This document shows, piece by piece, positions 8,898-19,200 of a DNA stretch of 64,000 bases (position 1 is its first letter; each line of letters begins with the position of its first letter). The notes under the pieces are model-generated. The model was not told where the DNA came from and made no database searches. It was given only the letters and a program-made list of their open reading frames with translations. Origin of the DNA: Shewanella psychrotolerans (GTDB lineage: Bacteria > Pseudomonadota > Gammaproteobacteria > Enterobacterales > Shewanellaceae); the NCBI RefSeq assembly GCF_019457595.1, contig NZ_CP080419.1, positions 1,302,001 to 1,366,000 on the forward strand. The letters run 5' to 3'. A program made the position numbers and the translations under genes.

Positions 8898-9153
8898 CAT
8901 TGTTTGAGCTTAAAAAATCAAAAGAAAAGGCACTGTTTTAGTTTAATTAGTTGGGTACAGCATAGGTTGTATCCAATTTTTTATACGTGATTAAGTCCGA
9001 GTTTAGCGGGCGAGCCAAATAACCGTTTATTGGTTTAAATATCAATAATCGGGTTAGACAAAAAAGGTCCACAATTAATACGTTAAAGACTTAATTTCTC
9101 ATTATTTTTAGTCTAGTATGTTAGGTACTTGTTAATATCCCATTGGGGGAATA

Positions 9154-9684
9154 ATGAAGCGAACTCTGATACTTACACTTACATTGCTCGGCGCTTTGAC
9201 ATCAAATCCTGTATCGGCAGTTGCTGACATCAAAGGTTATTATCTTGGTGCTATGGCGGGTAACTCACAGTTAAAGGCGGGTGAGTTTGACGAGGATGCA
9301 ATAAGTTATGGTGTATATGCTGGTTATTATACAAGTAAGAATTTTGCGCTAGAAGCTGCTTATATGATGACAGATAATTACGTTGATAATGGTGACGTGA
9401 AGGCTAATTACATCTCGCTTGCTGCTAAGTTTCATCATTATTTTAATGATACCTATTCGATGTTTATTAAGGCTGGTGCAGCATCCACTAAGGTTGAAGC
9501 CGATTTGGATTATGATGGTATTGGTTGGTTGTGGGGCGCTGGTTTTAATATGGCTTTTAGTAACAAGGTCAATGTGCGAATCGCTTATGAAATGGTTTAT
9601 ACCGATTTAGATGCCAGCGGGCTAGAAGAAACCGTCGATAGCGATCTTGGTAATGTTTATTTAGGGATACATTATCAGTTCTAG
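9154..9684 (+). CDS. Small outer-membrane beta-barrel protein
   Basis: A 176-residue precursor with a signal peptide (MKRTLILTLTLLGALTSNPVSA). Amphipathic beta strands alternate through the mature part (GYYLGAMAGNSQL, ISYGVYAGYYTSKNFALEAAYMM, NVRIAYEMVYTDLD), and the last strand ends in Phe (LGNVYLGIHYQF), the BamA recognition pattern. The size fits an eight-stranded OmpA/OmpW/Opa-like barrel without a periplasmic domain. Its function is unknown; an adhesin-like or porin-like role is possible. Confidence 0.85.
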   Translation: MKRTLILTLTLLGALTSNPVSAVADIKGYYLGAMAGNSQLKAGEFDEDAISYGVYAGYYTSKNFALEAAYMMTDNYVDNGDVKANYISLAAKFHHYFNDTYSMFIKAGAASTKVEADLDYDGIGWLWGAGFNMAFSNKVNVRIAYEMVYTDLDASGLEETVDSDLGNVYLGIHYQF

Positions 9685-9742
9685 TGTCGAGTTTTCGCGA
9701 TAGCGAGTTATTTTATCAAGCCCAAAAATCTATTCGTTTAAA

Positions 9743-9768
9743 AATGCAGCCAACAGGCTGCATTTTTT
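9743..9768. terminator. Bidirectional terminator between the OMP gene and modA-like gene
   Basis: The perfect stem ATGCAGCC/GGCTGCAT with an AACA loop has TTTTTT on the plus-strand side and AAAA on the other. It can therefore stop transcription from both convergent genes. Confidence 0.85.
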
Positions 9769-9906
9769 GTGGTGAGATAAAAGCGAATGAGATTAGACCG
9801 CACTTAAACTTGAGGGATGAAAACGCCAAATCAAGTACACAAAAAAGATCAGCAGCAAACGCTACTGGTTCAATAAAATCAGGATGGGACATTTTTTTAT
9901 TAGCCA

Positions 9907-10704
9907 TCACGGTGCGTCGAAGCCGTACTTAGCGAGAATGGCTTGGCCTTGCGGCGAAATAATAAACTCGGCTAACTCATTTGCTTGAGGTCTGGCACCT
10001 TTGATCGCTGTTAAGCCATAATTTGCACCGACGCTGAGATTATCGGGTAGTGCAATTATCTGCAGTTTGGATACCTGTTTTTTGGCCAATACCGCATTAG
10101 TACAGTAGGTTAGGAAGATATCTGCTTGTTTGTTTTCCATCACCCAAGCATACGGATTACTTCCATCTGGTGCCTTAGCGCTGGTTGGGCCGCCAGTTAA
10201 TTGTAGGGCTTTGTCACTGAGTAGTTTAAAAGCATTAGGTTGAATCTGCTGCGCGCGTTCAAAGACTTTCCAAGCGTAATCGCCGGCGGGATCGGCTTTG
10301 GGAGTCGAAGTGCCTAACCGAATGGTGTCATTTAGCATCTGCTCAAGTAAGGTCGCAGGTGTTACGCTTACTTCTGGTTGGGCTAAGGCACAAAGCTTAT
10401 TGCGGGCAAACATCACCACTGCACTGCTGAGACCTGCGTTGTTCAAAGCGGTTGGGTGTTTCATATTTGCTGATGCAAATAGGTCAACCTTCTCACCGCC
10501 TTCAATTCGTTTACGCAACAACCCCGAGGGGGCAAATTGGGTAGAAACATCAATCTTGTTACTGTGTTGGTATGTATTGACGATATCCGTCATGGCGGCT
10601 TTCAAGCTGCCTGCGGCTCTAAACTCAATGGGCGCTTCTCGGGCTGAAATGTTGCCGCTAAATACCGCGAGCAACAGAGGGCTTAAAATCCATTTATGTT
10701 TCAT
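9907..10704 (-). CDS. ModA-like periplasmic substrate-binding protein
   Basis: A 265-residue exported binding protein. The ATG at 10704 is preferred over TTG at 10710. A signal peptide (MKHKWILSPLLLAVFSGNISA) is followed by the molybdate-binding-protein fold (FRAAGSLKAAMTDIVNTY, FAPSGLLRKRIEGGEKVDLFASAN, MENKQADIFLTYCTNA, FIISPQGQAILAKYGF). No permease or ATPase gene (modB, modC) is adjacent. It may therefore work with a transporter encoded elsewhere or bind a different oxyanion or ligand. The protein is recognisable as type-II ModA, but its substrate is unproven. Confidence 0.85.
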   Translation of the reverse strand: MKHKWILSPLLLAVFSGNISAREAPIEFRAAGSLKAAMTDIVNTYQHSNKIDVSTQFAPSGLLRKRIEGGEKVDLFASANMKHPTALNNAGLSSAVVMFARNKLCALAQPEVSVTPATLLEQMLNDTIRLGTSTPKADPAGDYAWKVFERAQQIQPNAFKLLSDKALQLTGGPTSAKAPDGSNPYAWVMENKQADIFLTYCTNAVLAKKQVSKLQIIALPDNLSVGANYGLTAIKGARPQANELAEFIISPQGQAILAKYGFDAP

Positions 10705-11044
10705 GCTCAATAATTCCTGTTACTAATATTGGTAACTATCAAACCTTAGTTCTTGTTAAGCGACAATAGCCTTTATTGATGAGATGAATAACTTGCTGTA
10801 AGGATCGCGAAATTAATGATTGTGATAGACAAAATGTCGCAATGGCAAATGGATTGAACGATTAGATTTGCTTATTTATTCGATGTCATTAACAAGCTCA
10901 AATATGCACAAAATTCTCATATTAAAAACGATAAGTTGCATAATATTGTCAATCAATTATATTGCGTGGTTGGCTAAATTTATTTTATTTCAATAGGTTA
11001 TTTTTGCTTGTCGTTTTTTGCGACACAGTTAATAGAGAGTAGGT

Positions 11045-11632
11045 ATGTTTACATTTTCGACAAAAAAGGTGCTTGTAGCGCTATTGTTTCCAACATTATT
11101 GGCGGGTTGTGCAACAGGTAATACACCTGAAGTAAAGAAAGCTAACGCGCGTAAAGCGACTCAAGATGCGTTGCAGGAAATTTATAAAGAGCATCCAGGT
11201 GCAAGGCCGGCAGTTGCTGGGGCATTGGCTCATGTGGTTTGCACTGGCAGTAATAGTTATCTATTTGCATTATCTACTGGCGGCGGTGTTTGTGTGCTTA
11301 CTGAAAAGGGCAAAACGTCATACTATCGTTTTGCGACAGGTGGTGTTGGTGCTGGGATCGGCTGGAAGCAGGTGGCATTTGTCCAAGCATTTATGAAGGC
11401 GGGGGCGGTAAAACGTTTTAAAGAGTCTGGCTACGAGGGGCAGGCGCAAGCTGAAGCCAGCGCAAAGTATGACGATAACGGGGAGCAAGCTTCGGTGAAT
11501 CAATCTGTTGATATCGATGGTGTAAAAACCTACCAAGTTAACTTGATGGGTGCAGCGGCTCAGGCAACGGTACAAGGATATAAGTATTGGAAAACCGACT
11601 TTAGTGAAGATTTTATGCAGAATGCCGACTAG
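11045..11632 (+). CDS. Lipoprotein with SYLF/Ysc84-like domain
   Basis: A 195-residue lipoprotein with lipobox LLAGC (Cys22). After a short helical region, the pattern ALSTGGGVCVLTEKGKTSYYRFATGGVGAGIGWKQVAFVQAF resembles the glycine-rich core of SYLF (Ysc84) lipid-binding domains. A small C-terminal domain ends KYWKTDFSED. SYLF lipoproteins are common in gammaproteobacteria, with roles poorly defined beyond lipid association. The gene stands alone after an AT-rich leader of about 330 bases (10711-11044) in which I see no defined element. Confidence 0.65.
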   Translation: MFTFSTKKVLVALLFPTLLAGCATGNTPEVKKANARKATQDALQEIYKEHPGARPAVAGALAHVVCTGSNSYLFALSTGGGVCVLTEKGKTSYYRFATGGVGAGIGWKQVAFVQAFMKAGAVKRFKESGYEGQAQAEASAKYDDNGEQASVNQSVDIDGVKTYQVNLMGAAAQATVQGYKYWKTDFSEDFMQNAD

Positions 11633-11676
11633 GGCCTATTAAGCGTTAGAACGCACTTTTGTTAAGTGACGTTATT

Positions 11677-11702
11677 GGGCTTGAGCTATGATCCTCAAGC
11701 CC
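11677..11702. repeat. Inverted repeat between convergent genes
   Basis: A perfect 9-bp stem (GGGCTTGAG/CTCAAGCCC) with an 8-base loop lies between the SYLF-like lipoprotein and the zinc-ribbon gene. No T-run follows on either strand, so it is a weak candidate for an intrinsic terminator but could still slow polymerase or protect mRNA 3' ends. Confidence 0.5.
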
Positions 11703-11801
11703 ATAAAGCGAAAGTTAAAAAATCTGAAAGCCTTGAATTAGCCTTAAGGGGAGCTATTGGATTGCGCACTCGGTTTTCTGTAATAAATTAAACAGAGTGA
11801 T

Positions 11802-12053
11802 TCACTTCAACACCGCTTTTCCGCCAATGATTTTAAAAGCAGGGACGCCTCTGACCAAGGTTTCTCTGGCAAAACGCTGCTGACAATTTGGGCAAATACA
11901 GGCGACTTGGGTGTAGTCTTCGACGATACGTTCTTTAAAGCATTTAACCAATGCTCCCTTTCCATCTTTACGGTATTTAAATAACTTAGTTTTACACTGA
12001 CCACAGAGGATCTCAACAGTCCTAGTGGGCCCTTTCTTATTCGGTTTTGCCAT
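11802..12053 (-). CDS. Small zinc-ribbon protein of unknown function
   Basis: An 83-residue basic protein. Its cysteines are arranged as C17-x2-C20 and C52-x-C54-x2-C57, with a further Cys38, which is consistent with one zinc ribbon. The N-terminus is very basic (MAKPNKKGPTRT), as in nucleic-acid or ribosome-associated zinc-ribbon proteins. I do not recognise the family. The gene is monocistronic and diverges from the acylase gene at 12175. Confidence 0.65.
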   Translation of the reverse strand: MAKPNKKGPTRTVEILCGQCKTKLFKYRKDGKGALVKCFKERIVEDYTQVACICPNCQQRFARETLVRGVPAFKIIGGKAVLK

Positions 12054-12174
12054 AATAACGGTTTGCTCTTAATGACGGCTTAATAAATGATAGAGTGCCT
12101 TTAAAAAAAGAATTTCTAACATCTGCTTAACTTAGATATAGTAACGTAAGTGAAAAGGATATTGGCGTTACTCT

Positions 12175-14475
12175 ATGATTAAAATAATAAAAATTATAAC
12201 GCTCGGATTGCTTACTGCCTTATTTTTAGTGATAGCCGCCATTTATGTCGGTCTACATCTTAGTTTGCCGCAACTTTCTGGAGAGCTAAAGGTTCGCCAG
12301 ATAGTCGCGCCTGTCACGATCAAAAGAGATCGCTTGGGCACTGCTGTCATTCGTGGAGAAAACCGCCAAGATGTGGCTTTTGCACTGGGTTTTGCCCATG
12401 GGCAAGACCGCTTCTTCCAGATGGATCTATTGCGGCGTAATTCGGCTGGTGAGCTAGCTGAGATCTTCGGACCTGCTGCAATAAAGTTTGATAAGCGTCA
12501 TCGATTTCATCAGTTGCGAAAAAGAGCTGAACAGATCCTTGCTCAGTTGCCGACGGCTCAGCAGCAGTTGCTTGCACGTTACAGCGATGGTGTAAATCAG
12601 GCGATTGCTGAGCAGAGGTTAAAATCTTTTGAATATGTCTTAACTGGAACGTCACCGAAACCGTGGCAACCTGCTGATAGCCTGCTTGTTATTTATAGCA
12701 TGTATTTAGATCTTCAAGGTAATACCATCAATCGAGATATAACCCTGACTATGGTCGAGCGTCTATTTGGTCAGCCGATGCGGCTGTTTATTACTCAGAC
12801 GTCCAATTATCAGGCGGCGCTGGATAACAGCCTATTTCCCTCAGATCCCCCACCTATGCCAGCGATAGAACCGAACATGCTCGCTCATCGATTTGATGTT
12901 GAGATTGCAGATCTTGAAGAGGTTGGCAGCAACAACTGGGCGGTCACAGGCGAGCATACCGAGTCAGGCAGCGCCATGTTATCCAATGATATGCATCTCT
13001 TATTTGCGGTGCCGATTATTTGGTATCGATCCCAGCTTAATTATCCTGATGCAGTCGGTCAAAATGTACAAGTTACAGGTGTGTCTCTGCCTGGGGCTCC
13101 TGCAATTGTTGTGGGGTCAAATGGTAAGATTGCCTGGGGCTTTACCAATGCTTATATCGACACTGCCGATTGGATCGCAATAGATGATAGTGAGCCGCTA
13201 ACGATAGAAGAGGAAATGATTCGTCTGCCCGATTCTGTTGTGGATTATCCGATCTCTATGTCACGTTTTGGCCCAGTTAAGACCTATGGCGAAAAGCAAT
13301 ACGCACTTTCTTGGGTTGCGCATCAAGATTATGCCGTTGATATGGAATTAATGGGGTTAGAAACCATTAGCAGCGCAGAGCAAGGGCTTGAGTTGGCTAA
13401 AACATTTGGCGTCCCAGTGCAAAATCTATTGATTGTCGATGATAAGGGGAATGTCGGTTGGCAACCCGCAGGAGCGATACCTGCTAGAACCAATCCTGCT
13501 GATGTAGCGCAACCTTCGGCCGAGGTACAAGCGGTTAATTGGCATCAGGATGAATCTCAATTGCCTAGAGAATATAACCCAGACAATGGCCTGCTTTGGA
13601 GTGCAAACGCTCGGGTAATGTCAACTAAGGATGCTTTGCGTTTTGGGGATGGCGGCTACGCGCTTGGGGCAAGAAGTGCTCAGATCCGCGACCGATTACA
13701 ACAGCAGAAACAGTTTGACGAGGCTGATTTCTATCGCATTCAGCTCGATAATCAGGCGCATTTTTACCGGCCCTGGCAGGAGCATCTTGTTAATGCGTTA
13801 ATGTCCCAACCTCAACGATTTGCTATAGATATTCAGTATCTTAGACAGTGGAAAGAGTGTGCCTGTAGTGATTCTGTTGGTTTCACCTTGGTTAAATCGT
13901 TCAGAAATCGGCTTATCGATGCAGCGTTTTCGCCGGTTGAAAGTGTGCTTCAACAACATGAGCTTAGCTTGTCGGTCTTAAAGCGTTATCTAGAACCCGC
14001 CATATGGCAGCTGTTAAGTGAGCAACCGCAAAGCTGGTTGGCATCGGAATATGCCTCTTGGGATGAGTTTGTCATAGCAAATTATGTGGATTCAACCGAA
14101 CGCTTATTAGAGACATATAGTGACTCTGCTAACTATCAAGATCTGGCATGGGGCAGGGTCAATACCTTGCATATTCGGCATCCTTTTAGCAAGCAGATGC
14201 CGCTGTTGAGTGCGTTGCTCGATATGCCTAAGGTGGCGGGTTTTGGCGATACCTTTATGCCAGCCGTGCAGAGTTCAAGCTTTGGCGCTTCGCAGCGTTT
14301 TATTGTGCAACCAGGACTTGAGTCTCAAGCTGTTCTCACCATTCCTGGCGGGCAATCTGGGCATCCGCTATCGCCTTATTACCATGCAGGGTTTGATGAG
14401 TATGCCGATCAAGTCGCTACGCCTTTATTGCCTGCAGCGATTCAGGCGCGTTTAGTGCTGCAACCAGTAAACTAA
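12175..14475 (+). CDS. Penicillin acylase family (Ntn) amidohydrolase
   Basis: A 766-residue precursor of the penicillin G/AHL acylase family, which cleaves amide bonds of N-acyl compounds. An N-terminal hydrophobic helix (about residues 5-30) targets it to the membrane or periplasm. The alpha chain carries FAHGQDRFFQMDLLRR. Autocatalytic cleavage is expected before Ser252 in the motif GSNNWAV, making Ser252 the N-terminal nucleophile of the beta chain. Other family features are SNDMHLLFAVPIIWY, FTNAYIDTADW and NLLIVDDKGNVGW. Substrates may be acyl-homoserine lactones or other N-acyl compounds; the sequence alone does not say. It converges on pfaD across a shared terminator hairpin. Confidence 0.9.
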   Translation: MIKIIKIITLGLLTALFLVIAAIYVGLHLSLPQLSGELKVRQIVAPVTIKRDRLGTAVIRGENRQDVAFALGFAHGQDRFFQMDLLRRNSAGELAEIFGPAAIKFDKRHRFHQLRKRAEQILAQLPTAQQQLLARYSDGVNQAIAEQRLKSFEYVLTGTSPKPWQPADSLLVIYSMYLDLQGNTINRDITLTMVERLFGQPMRLFITQTSNYQAALDNSLFPSDPPPMPAIEPNMLAHRFDVEIADLEEVGSNNWAVTGEHTESGSAMLSNDMHLLFAVPIIWYRSQLNYPDAVGQNVQVTGVSLPGAPAIVVGSNGKIAWGFTNAYIDTADWIAIDDSEPLTIEEEMIRLPDSVVDYPISMSRFGPVKTYGEKQYALSWVAHQDYAVDMELMGLETISSAEQGLELAKTFGVPVQNLLIVDDKGNVGWQPAGAIPARTNPADVAQPSAEVQAVNWHQDESQLPREYNPDNGLLWSANARVMSTKDALRFGDGGYALGARSAQIRDRLQQQKQFDEADFYRIQLDNQAHFYRPWQEHLVNALMSQPQRFAIDIQYLRQWKECACSDSVGFTLVKSFRNRLIDAAFSPVESVLQQHELSLSVLKRYLEPAIWQLLSEQPQSWLASEYASWDEFVIANYVDSTERLLETYSDSANYQDLAWGRVNTLHIRHPFSKQMPLLSALLDMPKVAGFGDTFMPAVQSSSFGASQRFIVQPGLESQAVLTIPGGQSGHPLSPYYHAGFDEYADQVATPLLPAAIQARLVLQPVN

Positions 14476-14492
14476 CAAAGATACAGAGTGCT

Positions 14493-14531
14493 AGAGAGTA
14501 AAAAACGAGCCTAAGCTGGTTTTTACTCTCT
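14493..14531. terminator. Bidirectional terminator between acylase gene and pfaD
   Basis: The 12-bp arms AGAGAGTAAAAA and TTTTTACTCTCT flank a 15-base interior. The A/T-rich inner part gives a T-run after each G/C-poor stem depending on the strand. It probably ends both the acylase transcript and the pfa transcript. Confidence 0.7.
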
Positions 14532-14559
14532 ATCGAACTAGCGTTATGCACGTCGCACT

Positions 14560-16182
14560 TTAGGCCATGCGTTCAACGGGTTTCCAGCGCAGTAATTCAC
14601 CTGGCAGTTTTACGCCTTGGGCGATAATGCTATTGATGCGATTAAGGTAAGCGGCGCCGTACATCAAGTGCTTGGCCAAATCTACCGCATTACGTTTTTG
14701 GTAGTCATCTAAATAGCTGCCCTTTGCCCACTGGTTAAAGGCGCCAAGTGCTGGACCTGCCCAGATCTGGTAATCCATTTCACGGCCGACTTCACCTGAG
14801 TTTGACCAGCGGCTCGATAGCCCCAAATACCAGCGGAAAATCAGTGCCATCTTGCGTTTTGGGTTACCTTCGGCGCGCTCAATCTGCTTAGGATCGCGCT
14901 CGTTAAAGTGGGCGACTGTGCCTGCCCAGATATCATCGAGGCTTGAGCGGAAGACTTGCTTTTCAAGCTTTTCACGCTCATCGGCAGGAATTGACTCAAT
15001 GGCGTCATAACGTGTGTAGATCTCATACAGCTTGTTAGCGCGCATTGGGAATAGGGTGCCACGCTTAACCACCTGAAGCTTTACGCCCATCTCAAACATG
15101 TCGGCGGCTGGTGCCATGGTGACATCTGCCATCTCTGTGGTGGCAAGCAGTTTGCGGGTATGCTCACTGGCTCCGGCTTCGACACAGGCTTGGTTGATTG
15201 AACCAGTAACGATATAGGCCGCGCCCATATTAAAGGTCGCGAGCGCCGCATCTGGGGTGCCCACACCACCGCCACAACCCACGCGAAGTGGCGTTGGATA
15301 TTGGTACTTGGCTTGGATCTCGTCTTTTAGCGCTAAAATCGTTGGCAATAGCGTAACCAAAGGACGGTTATCGGTATGGCCGCCAGAATCGGCTTCGGCG
15401 GTGATATCGTCAGCCATGGGGATCTGCTGGGCCATCTCCATCTGATCGACACTGATCAAACCCTCATCCACGAGTTTTTGTAGCATCTTCACGGGCGCAG
15501 GCATCATGAACTTTTCAGCTACTTCGGTGCGGCTCACTTTGGCGATCACCTTGTTGCCGATAACGATGTTGCCAAGGGCGTCACGACTCAGACCCGCTGC
15601 ACGGTAGTAAACAATTTGCGGCGTGAGGCCTAAGAAGGCCGATGCTTCAACGGTGCGTACCTTATGCTTAAGAAATAGTTCGACGCTGCCACGCTCTAGT
15701 GCGGGTTCGCTTGGACTATGAATAAGGTTAAACATGTAGGGGCCATTGGGCAGCGCGGCTTGAATGCGGTTAATGGCGGCTTCTACGCGGCTTGGGATGA
15801 GCCCCGCTGCGCCAAATGAGCACAGAATCCCCGCTTTACCTAAGGCGATAACCAGCTCTTCTGAGGAGATGCCGTTGGCCATCGCACCCGCATAGTAAGC
15901 ATATTTTACACCGTGAACGCGGCGGAAATTACTGTCGCCAAGGCTTTCGGTACCCAGTGCTGGAGTGAAGGCACTAACGGGATGACCTTGAGTGTTATTG
16001 GTGGTCATCAGGTTGGCTTGCGTCGCGATGCCCACCCCTTTATCGCTGTCATTGATGACATAGCAGGCGCGGCTGAAATCTTTCAGCTTTGCCGCCATAG
16101 CATGCGTATCAAAACAGATATCTGCATCATTTACTTGCCAAGGCCATGGCGATAATTTGTCGCTAGTTGTCGTGGGATTCAT
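14560..16182 (-). CDS. pfaD: PfaD, trans-acting enoyl reductase of the PUFA synthase
   Basis: A 540-residue FMN-dependent enoyl reductase of the 2-nitropropane dioxygenase fold. It supplies the enoyl-reduction step that PfaA-C lack, and can influence which polyunsaturated product is made. Recognisable features are LGTESLGDSNFRRVHGVKYAYYAGAM near the N-terminus, the flavin-phosphate loop GCGGGVGTPDAALATFNMGAAYIVTGSINQ, and the PfaD-specific tail with MFEMGVKLQVVKRGTLFPMRA and RWYLGLSSRWSNSGE. It is the last gene of the cluster, 91 bases after pfaC. Confidence 0.96.
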   Translation of the reverse strand: MNPTTTSDKLSPWPWQVNDADICFDTHAMAAKLKDFSRACYVINDSDKGVGIATQANLMTTNNTQGHPVSAFTPALGTESLGDSNFRRVHGVKYAYYAGAMANGISSEELVIALGKAGILCSFGAAGLIPSRVEAAINRIQAALPNGPYMFNLIHSPSEPALERGSVELFLKHKVRTVEASAFLGLTPQIVYYRAAGLSRDALGNIVIGNKVIAKVSRTEVAEKFMMPAPVKMLQKLVDEGLISVDQMEMAQQIPMADDITAEADSGGHTDNRPLVTLLPTILALKDEIQAKYQYPTPLRVGCGGGVGTPDAALATFNMGAAYIVTGSINQACVEAGASEHTRKLLATTEMADVTMAPAADMFEMGVKLQVVKRGTLFPMRANKLYEIYTRYDAIESIPADEREKLEKQVFRSSLDDIWAGTVAHFNERDPKQIERAEGNPKRKMALIFRWYLGLSSRWSNSGEVGREMDYQIWAGPALGAFNQWAKGSYLDDYQKRNAVDLAKHLMYGAAYLNRINSIIAQGVKLPGELLRWKPVERMA

Positions 16183-16273
16183 TTAAATAAGACCCTTATT
16201 ATTTTTTATGCTTTATTCGATTGTCTAACTTGAGGTTTTGGCAGGTATCCAAATATCTCAAGTGATCTATTTT

Positions 16274-19200
16274 TTACAAGGCTTCTTCGATACAGATGGC
16301 TATGTCGGTGACTTCGTAGATACGTAAACCGTCTTTACTCAGGCTCGCGTTACCTGTGATCACCTTCTTACCACCTTCATCTTTAATCGAGGTAATACTG
16401 ACATCCATCGACATCTGCTTATTGAGAGGGTTGATCTGACCGCGATATTTCCACTTAATGTTTGACAAAATTTGGCCAAACTTAGGGTTTTTAAACCCAG
16501 CGCCCAAATCCTTGCTGATGGCGTAAGTTTGCATGGTTTCGATAATGGCTTCAACGCCTAATGAACCTGGCATCACAGGATCTTGGTGGAAGTGGAACTG
16601 GAAGAACCAATCACTAGGATCGATAGTGCGCTCAGCGTAGAGGTAACCTAAACCTTCGGTGCCACCGTTATCGACAATTTCTACACTGTCGATAAAGTTA
16701 AGCTGACCGCCAGCAAGGCGATAGTGAGGCTGGTCGGCTGGCGCATTAAAGTGACGGCCCGCTTTATCGAGTAGGTTCACTTTTGTGTCGGCACTAATGC
16801 CTTTGGCTACATGCCAAGGCTGAGTGACTTTGCCATTGTCTAAGCCCAGCTGATCTTTAAGCGCGTCACCTTTGAAGTAGCCAAATACCGCTGTGCCGCG
16901 ATAGAAGGGCTCGCCGTCGGTGCTCAACTCAAAGCTAAAGCTTTGAATGATGTTGGTGCCAGCCATCACCGTCGACAGTAGGCGAGAGTCGTTAACTATG
17001 GTTTTGCCGCGCAGGTCAACATCGCGCAGCAGCTCGCCACTACCATCTAAGTTGCGGAAAAATAGCTCAAGACCTGGGAAGCCCAATGTGGTGCCCATGT
17101 AACCTGAGATGAAGCCATTAGGCTGCAAGGAGATCTCCATTAGCACCGAATACGGCATGACAGCATGGTGGCTATTTTTATCGAAATACCAGGCATCGGT
17201 TGGCACTTCATATTCGGCAATACAGCTTGACGGCTTTTTAAATTCCCCCCGTTTACCATTAACTTCCACTACGCGGGTGGTTAACTGCAAATCGCCGCAG
17301 GGCGTACGTGGCGGGATCATACCGCGATAAATTGAAAACTCAGGACCAAAGCAGTTTTCGATATTACCTGTGGCAAATTCAAATAGATGGTAGGGCGTAA
17401 ATGGTACGGTATCAGGCACGCGATTGGGGTAATCGGGTGTGATGGGGGCCTCTACATGGGCCAGCGGGATCACGCCTTTGTTTGGCGCGGCGCCCAAATC
17501 AGGAATTTGCGCCATGAGCGGTGCGTTAACTGATGCGCCTTGATAGCTCCTTTTAGCACTTGCTGACTCTGCAGGCACTGTGTTGCTAAGCGTTAATGGG
17601 GCGCTATAGCGGGTGCACTCATCTTCTTCTTTGATCATCACCCCGAGGTTTTGGAAATCCACTACCACTTTGCCATTGAGCAGAATGTCTATGTTGGCTT
17701 TGGCATAAGGACGTGGGCTGAAGCCAATTTCGGTCACTTCCATACGGTAGGTGAGCTGGGCCGATTGCGGAGTAACCTGACCACGACAACGTACCTTTTG
17801 TGAGGCATTTTCAAGTGGTTGGAAACGACCATTTTTCGTCTGGGTGTGCATGCCTACGTGCAGCATATAGAACTGCAATAACTGACCACAGCCTTCGGCC
17901 ATCAAAGAGCCTGCCATTACTTGGTCGTCCTTGAAGTGACAAGGGAAGTACCAGTGATTTGGTTCCAGTTGCTTATGACCTTCAATTAACCCAAGTCCCC
18001 ATGTCCCCCCTGTTCTGTCGACTTTACTGACGTGCTCGATCATCAGGAACTTCTCTGAAGCAAAACACAGTGACGGTTGAGCTGGACCTGCATGTGATGG
18101 ACCGAAACAGCCTTCAATATCGGCCGATAATAGCTTGTGGATCGCGCCGTAATCGAACTGAGTTTGAGGGCAATCCAGTAACGGATTAAAGCGTAGCTTA
18201 GTTGCGCTGTTACGGGCCTTTATTTCATCTTCTGTGCGGATGACGCCTTTGCCATCGGCCAGCTCTGCATCGGTGAAGAAGCCTGCACAGCCACCATCCA
18301 TCTTGAGGATCATGGTATCGCCAACGAAACACTCATAAGAGAAGAAAAACAACAGAGTATCGCCGTTACGGGCGTAGTGGTTGATCTTAATATCATATCT
18401 TAATGTGTCACCGCCCCGTGGCAGATCGCCTAAGAAGGTGAGGGTGCAGTCGAGTAGACGATAGACTCGCTCTCCCTTGTTCTCAAAATCAATGCCTAAG
18501 TAGCTGATTAACATTAAGTCACATTGACCTGATTCAACTGCCACCGCCCATGGAATTTGGCCATCGACCAAGTAAGGCGCATCTTCTGGGATGTCGTATT
18601 CGGTAGTCATTGAACTTGGCTTGTACTCATTTATGTTGGCGTCGAGTTTAGTCACCCTCGACACTAACAGGTAGTCGGTGGTCGGCAGGCGGACACGACG
18701 AGAGTAGTTGTCGATTGGGGCGTATTCTGGGCCAAATACTTTGGCGATATCGCCTTCAGCATATTCAACAAGATCATGGTAATCCCAGATGCATGGTTTG
18801 TGTGCTGGTACTGGGGCTTGGTAGGGTTCTACCTTGTCATGCTGTGGCATCAGCACTGCTTGGGGGGCCACATGCTGAACTTGATGTTGAATTTTAGTCG
18901 ACTGTGGCGCGCCCGAGGCTTGCGCAAGCTGCTGCTTGAGTAGTTGGTCAGCCACTTTAAGGCCTGTTTCACGGCTTTTGAGAAAAGCCAGGTGCGCCTG
19001 CTGCGCGAGCTGTTGGTTATGCTGAAACGCGGCTAATTCGCCTTGTGACAGTTCTAATTGGCTCGCATCGAATGCGCGGGGTGTTTTGCTTGTCATTATA
19101 TTCTGGGTACCTATTGCTTTAGCAATGTGGGCCTGTGTTGGCGTTTGGGCATCTGCCGCCGACGTCGCAACGGGCTGTGGGTAGCTGATCAGTTGCGGCG

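Noticed and set aside
9716..9907. 63-residue minus-strand ORF overlapping the modA-like stop codon (TGATG)
   Set aside because: The overlap would allow coupling, but the last third is encoded by the terminator hairpin and the peptide resembles nothing I know. Not supported enough to list as a gene.
9684..9932. 82-residue plus-strand ORF after the OMP gene
   Set aside because: It reads straight through the bidirectional terminator hairpin and into the 3' end of the modA-like gene, and has no ribosome binding site.
16183..16273. Hairpin (ACTTGAG/CTCAAGT) between pfaC and pfaD as a terminator
   Set aside because: The loop is long and no T-run follows, so I expect read-through from pfaC into pfaD.
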